64,000 nucleotides of DNA from Sanderia malayensis (taxonomy: Eukaryota > Cnidaria > Scyphozoa > Semaeostomeae > Pelagiidae), in assembly GCA_013076295.1 (NCBI GenBank), contig RQOL01000466.1, positions 496,001-560,000 of the forward strand. Direction: 5' to 3'. Below are positions 33,276 to 45,518 of the stretch, piece after piece (the stretch's first letter is position 1; each line of letters begins with the position of its first letter). Below the pieces are notes generated by a model that was given only the letters and a program-made list of their open reading frames with translations, ran no database searches and was not told where the DNA came from. The translations under genes were made by a program, and so were the position numbers.

Positions 33276-36200
33276 ATGAATTTCACTGTAATCTTGGGTT
33301 TTCTCATCTTAGATGTCCACTTGATGTTTTGTTTTGAGATCTTCAGGAGTGCATGCAGAAAGTCAGCCATATTCAAATTGACAGATAGAGACAAGAAAAT
33401 CACTGGTGGACTTATATCTTCGTTTCATGCTCCTTCGCTGTCTTTGTGCTTGAAGAACTGCTTGGATACAGCTACCTGCAAGACGTTCAACTTCTTCGGC
33501 AATGCTGTTTCGGGGTCCTCTGTCACCTGCGAACTGTTAAGTGTCACGAGAGCTGTTTCTGGCGTGACTGTATCTGCAACTGGATGGAAACATTACGAAC
33601 CGGTCCAACAAGCGGTAAGACGCGTTTTGTTTGTTTGTTTTTCTGTTTGTTTGTTTTCTCGTTTATTGTATTCTTGCTTTGATTCTGTCCCCTAACACGT
33701 TAGTTGAACATGTTATTCAAATTTTCTGATTTGTTGAAAGTTTTCTGTTTCCGTTAGTTTTAGCTAAGGCAGCTTTCTAATTAATGTGGGTGTTTGACTT
33801 GAGGATGTTGTCCAAAAGAAGAGAAGGGGGTGAAGAGGCGTCGACTTTTTATCTTCTTTCTCCTTTTCTTCGTTTGGAAAAAGAGAAAGGAGAGAAAAAC
33901 CCTTTTCTTTTTGGGACTTATTGAGTTTTTTCGAAGCTCTTCTACTCAGTTTAGACTGTGGTGTCAGAAGCCTGACAGGGAATGGACGGTTTAAAAGGTT
34001 TCCTTAGCAATATTTTCAATGATTGGCAAGCTGAAGCAAGAGAAAGCATGATTTGGGTATTTTTCATTGCATCTAAACGAGGCAGGCGAACAAATTAGCA
34101 TTGTTGTTGTCCTCCTCCAACTAATGCAACCTGCCGTGCATGAGATTCGACGCCCATTCGTGCATCCTATCATGCATGAGATTCGGCGCCAACGCCATTT
34201 AGCTGATTCAAATCATGCACACAGCCTCTAACATTTCTATTCATCATTCACGTGGCATTCACTACAGCTTGTGGCTTTCATTGGCTTACCATATACCAGC
34301 AGCTTAAGATGTACCCAATTCAGTTGTCAAGTGAACGGATACTGCGAAAGGTTACAAACAAAGTTTGACCTGATGTTTTTGAGTCACTTGGTGAAAGAAT
34401 TTCCAAATTCAACTGTGCTATTCTACAATCATTGACAGAAGGTCTTGAGAAAGTGAAAATTGTTTATTACTTTTCAATGAGAAACAAGATTTCCCTGGAA
34501 AATACAGAGCCACCCCCTCCCCCAATTCAATCTTGCAAAAATATCAGGGAGTGCTAAAGAACCCTTTCCAGACATCCTCAATATTGAATAGGGGGAGGGG
34601 ATTCGGTTTTCTTCGGTACATGTCAGAAGAAACGCGGCGCTCTACATACCTGTCTCACACCTTATGTAGCGAGGATTGTAGTGGGGTTTTCGCTTCAAGT
34701 TTATTCACAAGTTGTTGTAACATTTGGTGCATTTTCGATTCAAATAATCCAGTAACATTTACTTACATTGCTTTACACGATGTTTGTTTACATTTGCTCA
34801 GATTACACCCGGCTGTATTCGACTTGGCACTAGTGTTGCTTGTTCGCCTGGTTACCGTTGCGAGGAGTCGTGTGAGCCTAACTCGAGATTTAAGTGCATA
34901 GGTAAGAATCATAACAAATAGTTACCGGAACAAGTGCCGTTTAAAGTCTTCTCAAGTATTGTTGGACCAACGCGAAAGAGACTCGTTAAAATGCACATGT
35001 TTTGGGCTTTTTCTCATAAATGGATCCTTCTCGTGACGAAAAAAGCAATTTGTTGGAATTCCCCTTCTCGTTGTCCCTGTTTACACAGGGAACTTGCTTC
35101 CTTATCCCCCCCCTTTTTTTCCAGTACTCCAAATCTAACCTGACAAAGGGCAGATGGCCATCGATTTGCAAGCATTGCTTATTTTTTTTGATAAAACTAC
35201 AATTGATCTCATTATGTGATCTGATGTTATGTTTTTTATACATTTATACGCTTAGATATCAACGAGTGCGCGAGTAACCCGTGCTACAACGGAGGCACAT
35301 GCAGCAATAGAATTAATTACTACACGTGCTCCTGTGTTCCTGGATATACAGGCAAAAGGTGTCAAACTGGTAAGCCAAATCTCTACATGCACGCCCCGCC
35401 TCGCTAGCTGCAATGCATATACCATATAAGAGTACCATGTTCTCTGTTTTTTTTACATTCAAATACTATGTTTGTACATTTAGATATCAACGAGTGTGCA
35501 AGTAACCCATGCTACAATGGAGCAACTTGCTACAATCATCTCAATAGATATTCTTGTAGCTGTAAAGCTGGTTATACAGGAACAAGATGCCAAACTGGTA
35601 CAAGTTTTTTTATGGGAACGTTTTTTATAAAAAAGCTGTGTTCGGTTCTTCATAAAATTCAGCATTAGAATTTTGAAACCTAAGAAAATTGCAAAATTTA
35701 GATTCTGATCATTTCAAAAAGAAATTATCGCACAAAGAGAAATATTTGGTTTTGTGACTATAACGTGTAAAATAGAAAATTGCTAAGAAAGGCTTGAGAA
35801 AGTATTGAAATCAGGAAAAGACCTGAGAGAAAGTTTGAGGTGTGCTGAGATGGAAAAACAGTTCTTATAAAAAAACGTGTGCGTTGGCTTCAACACTTCA
35901 CATAAAAAACGTATACATTCTGTGTCATCTAAGGTCAGGCCCGCTGAGAGCCTGGGTCATATTGAAACCTTTGATAACGTCACTAAAATGTTCTTAAACG
36001 CTTCAAATAGTATCATACCGTAAATGCTCTATTAAGCCCCATTTGGGAGAGTTATGCAGAGGGGGGGGGGGGGCTCAACAAAATTCTTTGGCGAGTTTCA
36101 GAATACAATAGCTGAAAAATAACTTTATGAGTTTCCATTGTGTAATCAATCTCAATGTCATCATTGTTCATATTTTTAAGAACAAGGGAGGGACGTTTAA

Positions 36201-38009
36201 TAGAGAGAGGGTGGGTTTACTTCAAAAAATCATTTCAAAATGAGAGCTTATTAGAGAGAGGATTTTAATAGAGAAGAGGTGGGCCTAATAGAGCTATTGC
36301 GGCAATTAATCATATTCTTTTCATGTGAATGACGTAATGTAGCGTTATTGCTGCTCGATGTCTTCTTTAATATAACACAATTGATGCACATACAAAAGTC
36401 TTCATTTTGGCACCTGCGCTGTAAACATGTGGATGCATATACACGTGAGCGTGATGTGTTGTACATCAACATGACCAAAATAAATAGTAATTCATTTGCC
36501 AATCAGGCATGTAGACAGAGATTTTAACGTAGTCGTACTTGTCTACTGATTTCAGCATTTAATCAACACACATATAAACATTTGTTTTTGTAGACATCAA
36601 TGAATGTGCAAGCAATCCATGCTACAATGGCGGAGTATGCTACAATTACGTCAACTATTACTCCTGCAGCTGTCCACCTGGTTCATATGGTTCAAGGTGT
36701 TGGGGTAAGTTAGCTATCAACCTTTCGCGTAAGTAACTGTATGTAGAGTTATTGAATCAACCACACTGACTCACTGCAATATGTAGCTATATGAGGAACA
36801 GGGATGCCGGAAGCACACTGGGGCACAGGGGGTCAAACTTTTTTAAAGGGCATTTTTGGGCGTGGCATACGAAACAAATTTGGGCGTGGCATATTAAAAA
36901 CGAAACGCTATATAGTGTTAACTGTGAACCCGAATTGTTTAACAGCGCTCCTGTGTTGAACATATTTGATAAATGAACAGAACGATAGTTTTATAACAAA
37001 ATGTTGTAACTAAATTAGGAAAATAAGAAGTACAGCCGGCAAAACGGTTCTAATTCAATGCACCAAAGTAATTTCTTCTTTGTTCTGTTTTTCCGACAAA
37101 CTCGCTTGCAACCTCTAGCACATCAATATCATGATTGTGCTCCCATAAAAATAAAACTACTAAACACACAATTAAAACTTAAAGAGCTTTTAAGGACCTT
37201 TCACTACTACCGTTTAGTCAAGAGAGGTCGCAAAACAAGAAACGTTAAGAACTAGTCCTTGACCTAGGTTCCTTATAAAAAACAGTGTATGCTTTGGGTT
37301 AAAATGATTCTCTTTCACTTCTTTTGCGACGTTTTGACACCTTTTCCTTTGTCTTCAAAATCCAATGATTTGCTTTATTATATTATATATCATGGTGCTA
37401 TGCTGTATCTAATCTGCTGTTTCAGTTAAATGCCAATGGCGATCGTTGACCACAATACGTCTTGTTGTAAAACAAAAAAGCCGTAGTAATTCAAAAAGGG
37501 CAGTTCTCGCCCCCCTGCACCCCCTCATGTGCCCCCTTGCCCTTTCATGAAAATTACATGTGAAAATTTTATTTTATCAACTTCAGCTTCAATTTTATTT
37601 CTTCATTTCTTCGTCTTCAACTTCTCTTTCCCACCAACGATTCCTTGACTGCAACTTCGTGATCTGCAGATTGCAATTATGCCCATAAAATGTATTGACT
37701 GCCTCATGTTTAGCAGAGCCTACAATTCATTTGATCAATTTTGTTACAGATACGAACGAATGCGCAAGCAGTCCTTGCCAAAACGGTGGAAATTGCAATA
37801 ACTACTTCAATTATTACACATGCTCTTGTGTCAATGGCTACTCCGGTTCAAGATGCGAAATAAGTAAGAATAATAATAATAGTTATCATTATTATTTAAA
37901 ATTATAAATTCTTAGTAGATAGTTGTGTGTAAGCTATGTTTATAATTTTACTGAATTAAATTTATTTCCAGACCCTCCTTGGTGGCTTGGTCGAAGAAGG
38001 AGAAAGTAA
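33276..38009 (+). CDS. Secreted PAN/apple-domain and four-EGF protein
   Basis: Seven exons: 33276-33614, 34802-34901, 35256-35369, 35484-35597, 36594-36704, 37750-37863, 37972-38009; 930 nt, 309 aa. The ATG at 33276 is chosen because it gives a signal peptide ([19 protein letters not shown]). Residues about 27-108 form a PAN/apple-like domain ([20 protein letters not shown]). A small Cys-rich exon follows ([16 protein letters not shown]), sushi-like or partial. Then come four calcium-binding EGF modules, each a single exon of 111-114 nt with phase 1-1 borders: [52 protein letters not shown]. Each has the Asn/Asp hydroxylation pattern before its fifth Cys. The tail is short and basic ([11 protein letters not shown]). 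The role is unknown; likely extracellular matrix or adhesion. Confidence 0.85.
35598..35880. repeat. MITE, family A copy abutting an EGF exon donor
   Basis: It begins immediately at the donor of EGF exon 4 (G-GTACAAGTTTTTTTATGGG) and ends TTCTTATAAAAAAACGTGTG at about 35880. The right end is a perfect family A terminus. The interior has AAGAAA repeats. Confidence 0.7.
36018..36300. repeat. Diverged MITE of the TACCGTAAATGCTCTATTA type
   Basis: Left end ACCGTAAATGCTCTATTAAG, right end GGGCCTAATAGAGCTATTGCG. Inside are a G13 run (about 36061-36073) and several TTAATAGAGA motifs. It is related to families C and D by its end sequence. It lies in intron 4 of the EGF gene. Confidence 0.5.
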
Positions 38010-38743
38010 GCCCCAAAATCCTGTTGTTGTTGCTGTTGTCAGGTGTCTTGACGTAATGCTGTTTTTTTTGCATTGAAATGCTTTGTGTATAGTTACTTTG
38101 TGTATAATAAGAATTGATGATTTCAACTTTATTTATTAAATCATGATAGAGTCTATTTGCATGGTAAAGACGTAAACATTACTACCATACTATTTGCACT
38201 GTAGTTAGCTAGCATCGTTTCGATTATCTTATGTAATACTGAGCTTTTACATAAGAATAAGGCTAAAAGATATATTAATCTATTATAAGATGCATTCATT
38301 TATAACCAGTAATTTTACGAGTGGGCTCATGTTGCCTTTAATTAGGTCCCACTCTTTTTTAACCGCCCCATTCAATGAGTGTCCATCCCAATTTGAATCT
38401 GATGTTGGTGATAATCGATAAAGAGGAGGATGGCATCGACATTGAATAATATTCAGAACTACATGAGATTGTTGTTTTGCTTTTAAAGTTGTTTAATTTT
38501 GAAGTTTCATGACTTTGAAATAAGCGCCCACTCTTTTAAGCGCTTCCTTCTACAAGCGTCAAAGAAATCTTGTGAAGCCCTGACGTGACGCTTGTTGCAA
38601 GAACATTGCATGACGTCATGACAATGTCATTGTTTGATGCTGTGATTCCCCCTTTGCTCAACAAAACAAATTGGCATTGGCGAAATGGTAGATAGTTTTT
38701 AGCATTTATTAGGTGGTCCTGGTTTAAAAAAGAGACAACAACG

Positions 38744-40796
38744 ATGGCTAAAAAGCATACAATACGTTTGAAAAGAAGTTTCAACACTGACACAAAAGAT
38801 ACAACTCCAGCGAAGCATTCAAGCGTAGCTAATAACAGACCCAAGCCTCGAACAAATTTCTGGAAAATTACTGGCCTATCCACGTTTGTATTTGGGATTT
38901 TTTTCTGTTGCTCACTGTATGCATTGATCAGGCATTATGCACACTCAAGTAACCTATCGAAGTCTGTTCAAAATAGCACGCCAACATTTAAGCCTTTTTG
39001 AAGGATAACAAGAGGAAAGGAACTAAGAAACAAGGTTTGTACGAGTACGACCGAATGAAAGTTTTGGTTTGGTGTGCATTGCCTTGACTGATTATACTCA
39101 TGATGGGGGAAGGGGGCGTGACTGAGTATGATGTAAACTCCCGGTTCCTTCTTGGCTCCTAAATTTAGACTCAACTAGATCTTTATAATCAGATTTTCAT
39201 TTAATAGTAAATGACTTCATCTTGTTGTGTTGAATGTTACGTTCTTTCTCACACTGATTGAATAATGTTTTTTATCAAAAGCAGACAATAGAGTCAAGAA
39301 AAGTACTCCAGAACAGCAAGTACCACCGGAAATTAAGAACTTTAAAACAACAATTCACAAGACTCTGTTTCCCCAATTGATCACCCGCAATGGAAGAACA
39401 ATCAAATTTACCGAACTGTCACATGGGAATAAAAAGAGCAGTGTTCGTGTTTACATGGCCGAAGATTTCCTTTCGAAGCAAGAATGTGATGGTTTGATGA
39501 GGGTACATTTGAGACATGTAGCCTCAACAGCCAAGAAGTCGCCAATTGTTTGCTTTGCTGACTTGGATACAATGCGTAAGCATCTTGATGAGGCTGGCTA
39601 TAAAGGGAAAACAAGCATGGAAGATTTTACAAAAGGAACCTTTTGTGTGAATGAAAGTTTCTCACAGAAGATCGCCCCAAGTTTCAAATACAGCTATAGT
39701 ACTGCATTTTACAGAGATGAAAGTAAATTTGCTGCAACATTTGAGGAGCTGTTGGAGTCAGCGACCGGGCTGGCTCGGAGCCACGGTGGAAAATTCCAGA
39801 TTACTTCATATGAGCATGGTGTGGGTGAGTTGAAATGTGATGTGAGACATTGAGCTTTCCAAATTTGATGAGGAAGCTTTGTCCTTCGTTGTTAAAATCC
39901 AGTTTAACGACAGGGAGTATCATAATACAGCAGGTACCTGCAAATAAGCAACAAAGTTTTAAGAAACTGAAACACTAATTTTTTGAGAAAACAATGGATA
40001 AAACAATAGATTATTGTTTTAAAACAATAGGCTAGTTTCTAAAATGTGGTATCTTATTTGCAGGTACCTACTGTATGATCCGATTCTATTTGTGATGACG
40101 TGGAATAGCCTTAACCATGCACATAATATGCTTAAATACCCAGATCAAGTATAATGAAATATGATTCTGTTTTGATTTAAACCTAAATCTAAGTAAAGAG
40201 ATGCGAAATCAAACATTATCTTGTAACAGTAAAATTGAAACTCCAGCATGTTTCATTTTAATTTTCAGGTTATAAAAACCATACAGATTGTGTTGAAGAT
40301 AATGAACTTCGTGATCGTTTTGCTACGGTTCTGGTCTATTTGCAAGACGTAAAGGTAGGAGGGGAAACAAAGTTTCCTCAGCTTGGTATAAGCGTGAAAC
40401 CAAAGAGAGGCCGTCTGATTGTCTGGAATAACATGCGGCCAGATGGCTCCTGTGATCCTACATCTATTCACAATGCTGCCAAAGTAGTTGATGGACGCAA
40501 GGTTATAATCCAGAGATGGTAAGGTGTATGAAACCAGTAATCAACAACCTTGAATTTAGAATTTCAATGTACACGACTGAAGAATGATCTTTTTATTTGT
40601 TCTTTGTTTCAGGTATTATTACCAGAACTTTTACTCACTTGGAAAGCGACCACCAGAGCCAGAACTACCAAAGCGACAGGAATTGCAGCCTTGTGTGTTA
40701 TGTGATGAATATGTGCAGGGAAGCTGTCGTTGGTACGATGAGTGGGGGTACAGTCATTTGATTAATTACAGATTATTACAGCATAAGCTTTCATAA
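38744..40796 (+). CDS. Membrane-anchored prolyl 4-hydroxylase-like 2OG-Fe(II) dioxygenase
   Basis: Four exons: 38744-38948, 39285-39824, 40269-40518, 40613-40796; 1179 nt, 392 aa. A short basic cytoplasmic N-terminus precedes one signal-anchor helix at about 42-62 (STFVFGIFFCCSLYALI), so the enzyme domain should face the ER/Golgi lumen. The C-terminal half is a P4H-alpha-like domain. The iron ligands are H253 and D255 (NHTDC) and distal H316 (SIHNAAK), and K326 (GRKVIIQRW) binds 2-oxoglutarate. GGETKFPQLG and KPKRGRLIVWNN are typical strands. The tail has a Cys-rich PCVLCDEYVQGSCRW motif. There is no peptide-substrate-binding domain as in collagen P4HA and no EF-hands as in P4HTM. The substrate is unknown. 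Confidence 0.85.
39928..40073. repeat. Small MITE with CAG(C/T)AGGTACCTGCAAATAAG ends (family F)
   Basis: Left end CAGCAGGTACCTGCAAATAAG and right end CTTATTTGCAGGTACCTACTG are inverted repeats with one mismatch, flanked by TA on both sides. Total 146 bp. The interior has AAACAATAG motifs like family A. It lies in intron 2 of the prolyl hydroxylase gene. Confidence 0.85.
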
Positions 40797-41514
40797 AGTT
40801 TTGTCCATCCTCCAACAATAACAATGAATGCACAGCGAAATCTGCTGTTTGACTCTTGTTCCACCGACTGAAAGATGTACAGTATTTGAATTGTTCACTA
40901 TCTCAATGCTTTTTATTGTGAACTATTTTGTGGGGTCAGCAATTTTTAACAGAGCCATTGGCATATCATTCATGAAGTTGTATTGTAATTTTTCTGAATA
41001 TAAAGATGCTTTGATGCATATTTTTAATACTGTGATGTTTTATGTGGTGAGGTTAAATATTATTCGAAAATTTGGCTCTGTACTTATCTGTGTTTTACTC
41101 CAACGGTTTTGCTCCCTTCTATATACGAAATTCTATACCGTTGAATCCATCGGGCATGTCCCAAGGAGCCAAAATATAACAGTGCCCCAGTGTCTTTTTT
41201 CCTGGGCACAGAGTACCAGATCATGAAAGTTCAATCTCACTTGTGTTTTGCTAACCACTGCTTCAATTTTACAAGTAGTTGCTTTTTTAATGATTTTCAA
41301 TCAGCAGAATTTTTATCCACCATAATCAATTTTTTAATCAAATCAATTTCCCAATTTTTGTGAATTTTCGTTCTCAAGAAGTAAAGGTTGTGTGAATTTA
41401 TTACCCGTTTGCTCTCTTTTCGCGATAATCGCTTGCGTCGCTTGGGCGATGGCGCAATCGTGTCCAGTTGTAGAAACACGTGGTCAAAAGAACACTTGAT
41501 GTCTTGAAGGTATT

Positions 41515-41554
<40 letters not shown>

Positions 41555-42155
41555 TTTCTTAACGCCTCATTCTATCTTACTTTCATTTCATCTCTTTTTA
41601 TTATGTTTGAGTCTTTGTACTATTCTTTAACACTATTTTACTATCTCCAATATCCTTCTACAATCTCTAACATCCTTCTAAAATCTTTAACATAGTGGAC
41701 GACCTTGGGATTTTTTTCGTATATTAGGATCATCCCACCTTACTTAAATCGACATGTACGTAATCTTTTGGAATTTTTTTGTTTTTTGGTCAAATTTAAT
41801 TTTAGTGTCATCATGACTAGGTCATAGATACTACTAAGCTATTATTTGCATATTTATGTATATGTCTGTGTGTGGGTACAAGTGAAATTTCCGACCCAAT
41901 TTCCCTGACTCTCGTGGTTAGAAAAAACCCGGAAAGTTTATTTTCATTATTCGTCATATGGTAAAAAAGCCAATGATCTATCTCAACGCCTCCCCAGCTT
42001 AAATGGCACTAGATCAGCCCCCGCAGTTTCAATATGACAGTGACATAATAGCATTTGAAGCGAGAAAAGTTCAAAACATTTCCAGAGGCAGGCGGCAGGC
42101 ATTATCAATTTGATAAAGAAAGAGCTTTAGCAAGAACAGAAAATTTCAAGCAATA
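40797..42155. other. Intergenic region with a (TTA)n microsatellite
   Basis: Prolyl hydroxylase 3' UTR followed by noncoding DNA. A (TTA)n/(ATT)n tract of about eleven units spans 41521-41554. An open frame of 132 codons (40828-41226) shows no domain and is treated as chance or UTR. The last 100 bp should contain the MMADHC promoter and 5' UTR. Confidence 0.5.
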
Positions 42156-44245
42156 ATGGCAAGCAGGGTGAGTATTGTTGAATATCAAGAAATATATGAG
42201 CTGCTGTCTGAATTCAGTTTTATTTTAACGTCAAGGCAAGCACGTCAAAATAGGCCCTCTTCGTCGGAATTCTTTCTCAATGCAATCTTATTGGTGTATA
42301 ACGATTCAGTTCAGATATATATCAAATTCAGATTTAGTTCAGTTCAGATATTCAGTAATGTTGGTCATATTGTTCCAAATAGATTTTTTATAATTCTCGT
42401 GTCTAGATTGTGATATTGTGATCAGTGTGATACTTTATTGGTTTCACTGATTAATATGTAGATAGACAGATAGATTATAATAACGACGTTATTAAAATGT
42501 TATTTGTGAATTGAATGATAGTGACTGATATTGGCTTCTGAAACCTCAAAACTGAAGCAAGCCCCCCCCCCGGCACTCGATAGAGCTTTTAAAACAAATC
42601 AATAGCCTTTTTCAGATTATTCTTCAGTGATCACTTTTTTCGTTCAGCTCATTGAGAAGCCAGCAAGAAAACTGACTTACCTACCAAGTATGAGAGCAAT
42701 ATTGTCTTGCTTTAAAGTTGAGACAAGGATGATGTCTGCTTCATTGTCTACTGCTGCATCCACCCACCAAAACAAAAATGGTATGAAGTGCTCTTTTGTA
42801 TACCATCTAATATTTCTTAATCATAGCTTGGTTGAATTAGTATGAATATATTGTGAAGTTACTGCAATAACAAAGCGGTTTACAAGAATACACTTGGCAA
42901 TGTTATAGTTTTTTTCTCTTTTTTGCAACAGACAAACCCCACTCCACTCAAGCTTTGGCTGCCTGTTGGCCCATGGATCCACATTATCCATTGCCTGGAA
43001 GCATTGGCATTGATTATAAGCAGTTTTCAGAAGAGGCAACATTTGTTAAGAAAGCAGCAGAGCCCCAAAAGACCCTTGCAAGTGCTTTCATTGAGCTGGA
43101 ACCAGAAGAGATGAGAAAGCAAATAGTTATTGACAGATTTCTTGACGAGAAATTCAGGGAAGAAATTGAAGGAGCAACACAGGTAGAAAGTTTTTGCTGT
43201 TCTTGTTTCAAAGAGCCAATTTATTTGTCGCAAATTTTGGTCAATCCTGTGGAAATAAGCTATTGAAGTGTTTCCTTTAATTCGCAGGTCTCATCAAAAT
43301 CTGATAAAAAGTTGGAAAATGTCGAATTCTCTGTACAAGAATGTCCAAATTTTATCAAGAAAAGTTTTCTTGAGTTATTCCCAGACAGTGAACTGAAAAA
43401 GGAGGATCAATTAACAATTATGACAATCAGCCAAAAAACAGATAATGACATGACAGCATGGTCTGAAGAGGTTGAAGCTGAAAGAGAAGCACTGTTTGAA
43501 ATTGTATGCATGTGTATTTATATGTTGTACTTATGTTCGGCTATGGTATTAGAACTGGTCAGATTTGTGAGCCAATCTTTTGTAAGGAATAGAAAAAATG
43601 CTACATTCAATGCTTATTATAAACAGTATCACAAGAAGCACCATTGGATATTTATTCACCAAAACTCAAAACATTTACTCTGATGGTGACTACTTGTTGG
43701 TGTAGTTGAATACAGAATTTTAAGGAATTGATCTTTTTATTAATGAAGCTTCTTTTCTTTATAATCAGCACTGAATCTAGCATTTTTTTCTTCATAAAAG
43801 ATTGATTTCATAAATCCAATTTGCCTGAATTGATATTTTTCAATACCAATTGTTTTCAGTTTGTGGAAAATGCCAAGCAGGTTTGTGAGCTCCTTCACAG
43901 TGCTGGATACTGGGCTGACTTTATTGACCCATCATCTGGACAAGCAGTAAGTTGCTTTAAGCTAATCTAAATCTGTTTTAATGCAGGGATATTCATCTCA
44001 GGAAATCAATAGTTTACTCAATCCTCTTTTTTATTCTTTAGTTCTTCGGAAAACACACAAATGCAACACTGTTTGAAACTGATGAGAGGTTCAACCACCT
44101 TGGCTTTGAAATTGATGACTTGGGCTGTTGCAAAGTTATTCGCCACAAACTCTGGGGTGCTAAGGTATTTGTTGGGACAATTTTCACCAATGCTACGTCG
44201 CAATGTGAGGTGTTTAATAATTTTCCATTGTCTGAATCCAATTGA
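42156..44245 (+). CDS. MMADHC: Methylmalonic aciduria and homocystinuria type D protein homologue (cobalamin trafficking)
   Basis: Six exons: 42156-42167, 42648-42780, 42932-43182, 43288-43503, 43860-43946, 44042-44245; 903 nt, 300 aa (human 296). The first exon encodes only MASR. MMADHC receives cob(II)alamin from MMACHC in the cytosol and directs it to methionine synthase or to the mitochondrial methylmalonyl-CoA mutase branch. Seen: an N-terminal basic, Ser-rich stretch consistent with a mitochondrial leader, then [57 protein letters not shown] and [26 protein letters not shown] includes the cobalamin-coordinating Cys (C262 here, C261 in human). The length and all conserved blocks are intact. 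The acyl-CoA dehydrogenase gene follows on the same strand 1.3 kb downstream. Confidence 0.95.
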
Positions 44246-45518
44246 GTAAACCCCTCACTTGCTGCTTGTTTGAATTTGCGTAAAAATGATTTCATATTTT
44301 GAAGCATAAAACATAAACTATTTCAATTGGGTTAAATTGTAATTAAAGCTGTGTCCATTCTTGCTTGTTTAAACAATACCAGTTTTCAGTGCATTTCGCA
44401 TTGTGACATAATGTAACGTATATTATTGCACTGATCAGATTCTATATGTTTGTTGAACGAATGGTAAGGGATATTTTTTGTGTTGTCGTCGTGAGAGGAA
44501 ATATGTTATTCTTATACTGTCGATGGTTCCTTTTACTTTCCTTGGTTTTGTGTCTATTAGCTTCACATTTTCCCGACAAGTGATACAGTGATGGGTCCAG
44601 CTCCGACCTTGAACCAAGGGCCACAATGCAAATAGTTGTTGTTCAAACCTCGAACCCAGGCACATTGTCAGCAAAGCGAGAAGGGGACTGGTATCATGGT
44701 TGGTCCAGCTCTGGTCTATGAACTATTTTTCAAGAAAAATGCGCGCTAATACACCTTTGTATAAGCGTTTGGATTCCCATCCTTTGCAACACCCTAGACT
44801 CTTGGGTATTGCACTGCCATGAGCTCTAGCGAGCACATATCAGAATAGGTTCAACTCTCGAACATCATGGCGGAGCCACTGAAATCCGTGAAGGTTGAAG
44901 GTTGCCTAAAAGTTGGGTTCTCACCACCAACGCCAACATGCTGAGCTGCCACCACACCATGCCGGCCAGGCTATGCGACTGGTGCGGGGTTCGAACCCGC
45001 GACCTTCGGCCTGCCACGCCGACCCCTTACCAACCAGGCTAACCAGTAACACACATATATATCCAGTGTCCTAAGTGCTAGTCTTTAGAAGTTGTGAAGA
45101 TGTGACCTAATTATTCCTAAAGGTGGTCAGACCCGCTCAAGCAAGTTACCACTGCGTAGACTTGTATTTACGTAACTTTTCCTCTCGGGGAGCTTATAAA
45201 TTCTAGCAATTTTTAGGGGGTCGCTTATTCGAAGGAGGGTGCTTTTTGCAACTTCAAAGAATGGTAATAGACTTTTAAATTAAACACTTTTCATAATCTT
45301 TAACCAATGTCGAAACATTTTTACAAAATAACATTTCCACTAAGTACTTGAGAGGGGCGCACGCATATTTTAAAACGGTGGATGGGGCGGTCATACGAGG
45401 GGGCGCTTATCTAGAGTAGGGAGGGGAAGAACTGATATTGACAATCTTGAAAGCGAGATTCACAGGATGGACTTTGACCCGTTGTGTTCACGTTGTTTTG
45501 TTTTTGATTGATGCCAAA
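44246..45518. other. Intergenic region between MMADHC and acyl-CoA dehydrogenase, with a tRNA-derived repeat
   Basis: MMADHC 3' UTR, then noncoding DNA with a tRNA-like head at 44977-45048. From about 45180 to 45425 there are motifs of the CTTATTCGAAGGAGGGTGC and GCGCTTATCTAGAGTAGGG type, resembling decayed family C/D MITEs. No coding exon is seen. Confidence 0.5.
44977..45048 (-). repeat. tRNA-like sequence, probable SINE head
   Basis: On the minus strand 72 nt fold as a tRNA. The acceptor is TACTGGT/ACCAGTC (6 of 7 pairs). The D-stem is CCT/AGG. The anticodon stem is TCGGC/GCCGA with loop GTGGCAG (anticodon GGC, Ala). The T-arm GCGGG-TTCGAAC-CCCGC is perfect and contains a consensus B box. 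Anticodon GGC for Ala is not normal in eukaryotes and position 32 is G. It is therefore more likely a tRNA-derived SINE or pseudogene; the minus-strand sequence after it (about 44976 to 44700) may be the SINE body. Confidence 0.6.

Noticed and set aside
40828..41226. 132-codon open frame downstream of the prolyl hydroxylase
   Set aside because: Hydrophobic AT-rich chance frame in the 3' flank, no recognisable family.
44977..45048. Functional tRNA-Ala gene
   Set aside because: Anticodon GGC is not used for Ala in eukaryotes, G at position 32, first acceptor pair mismatched; SINE head preferred.
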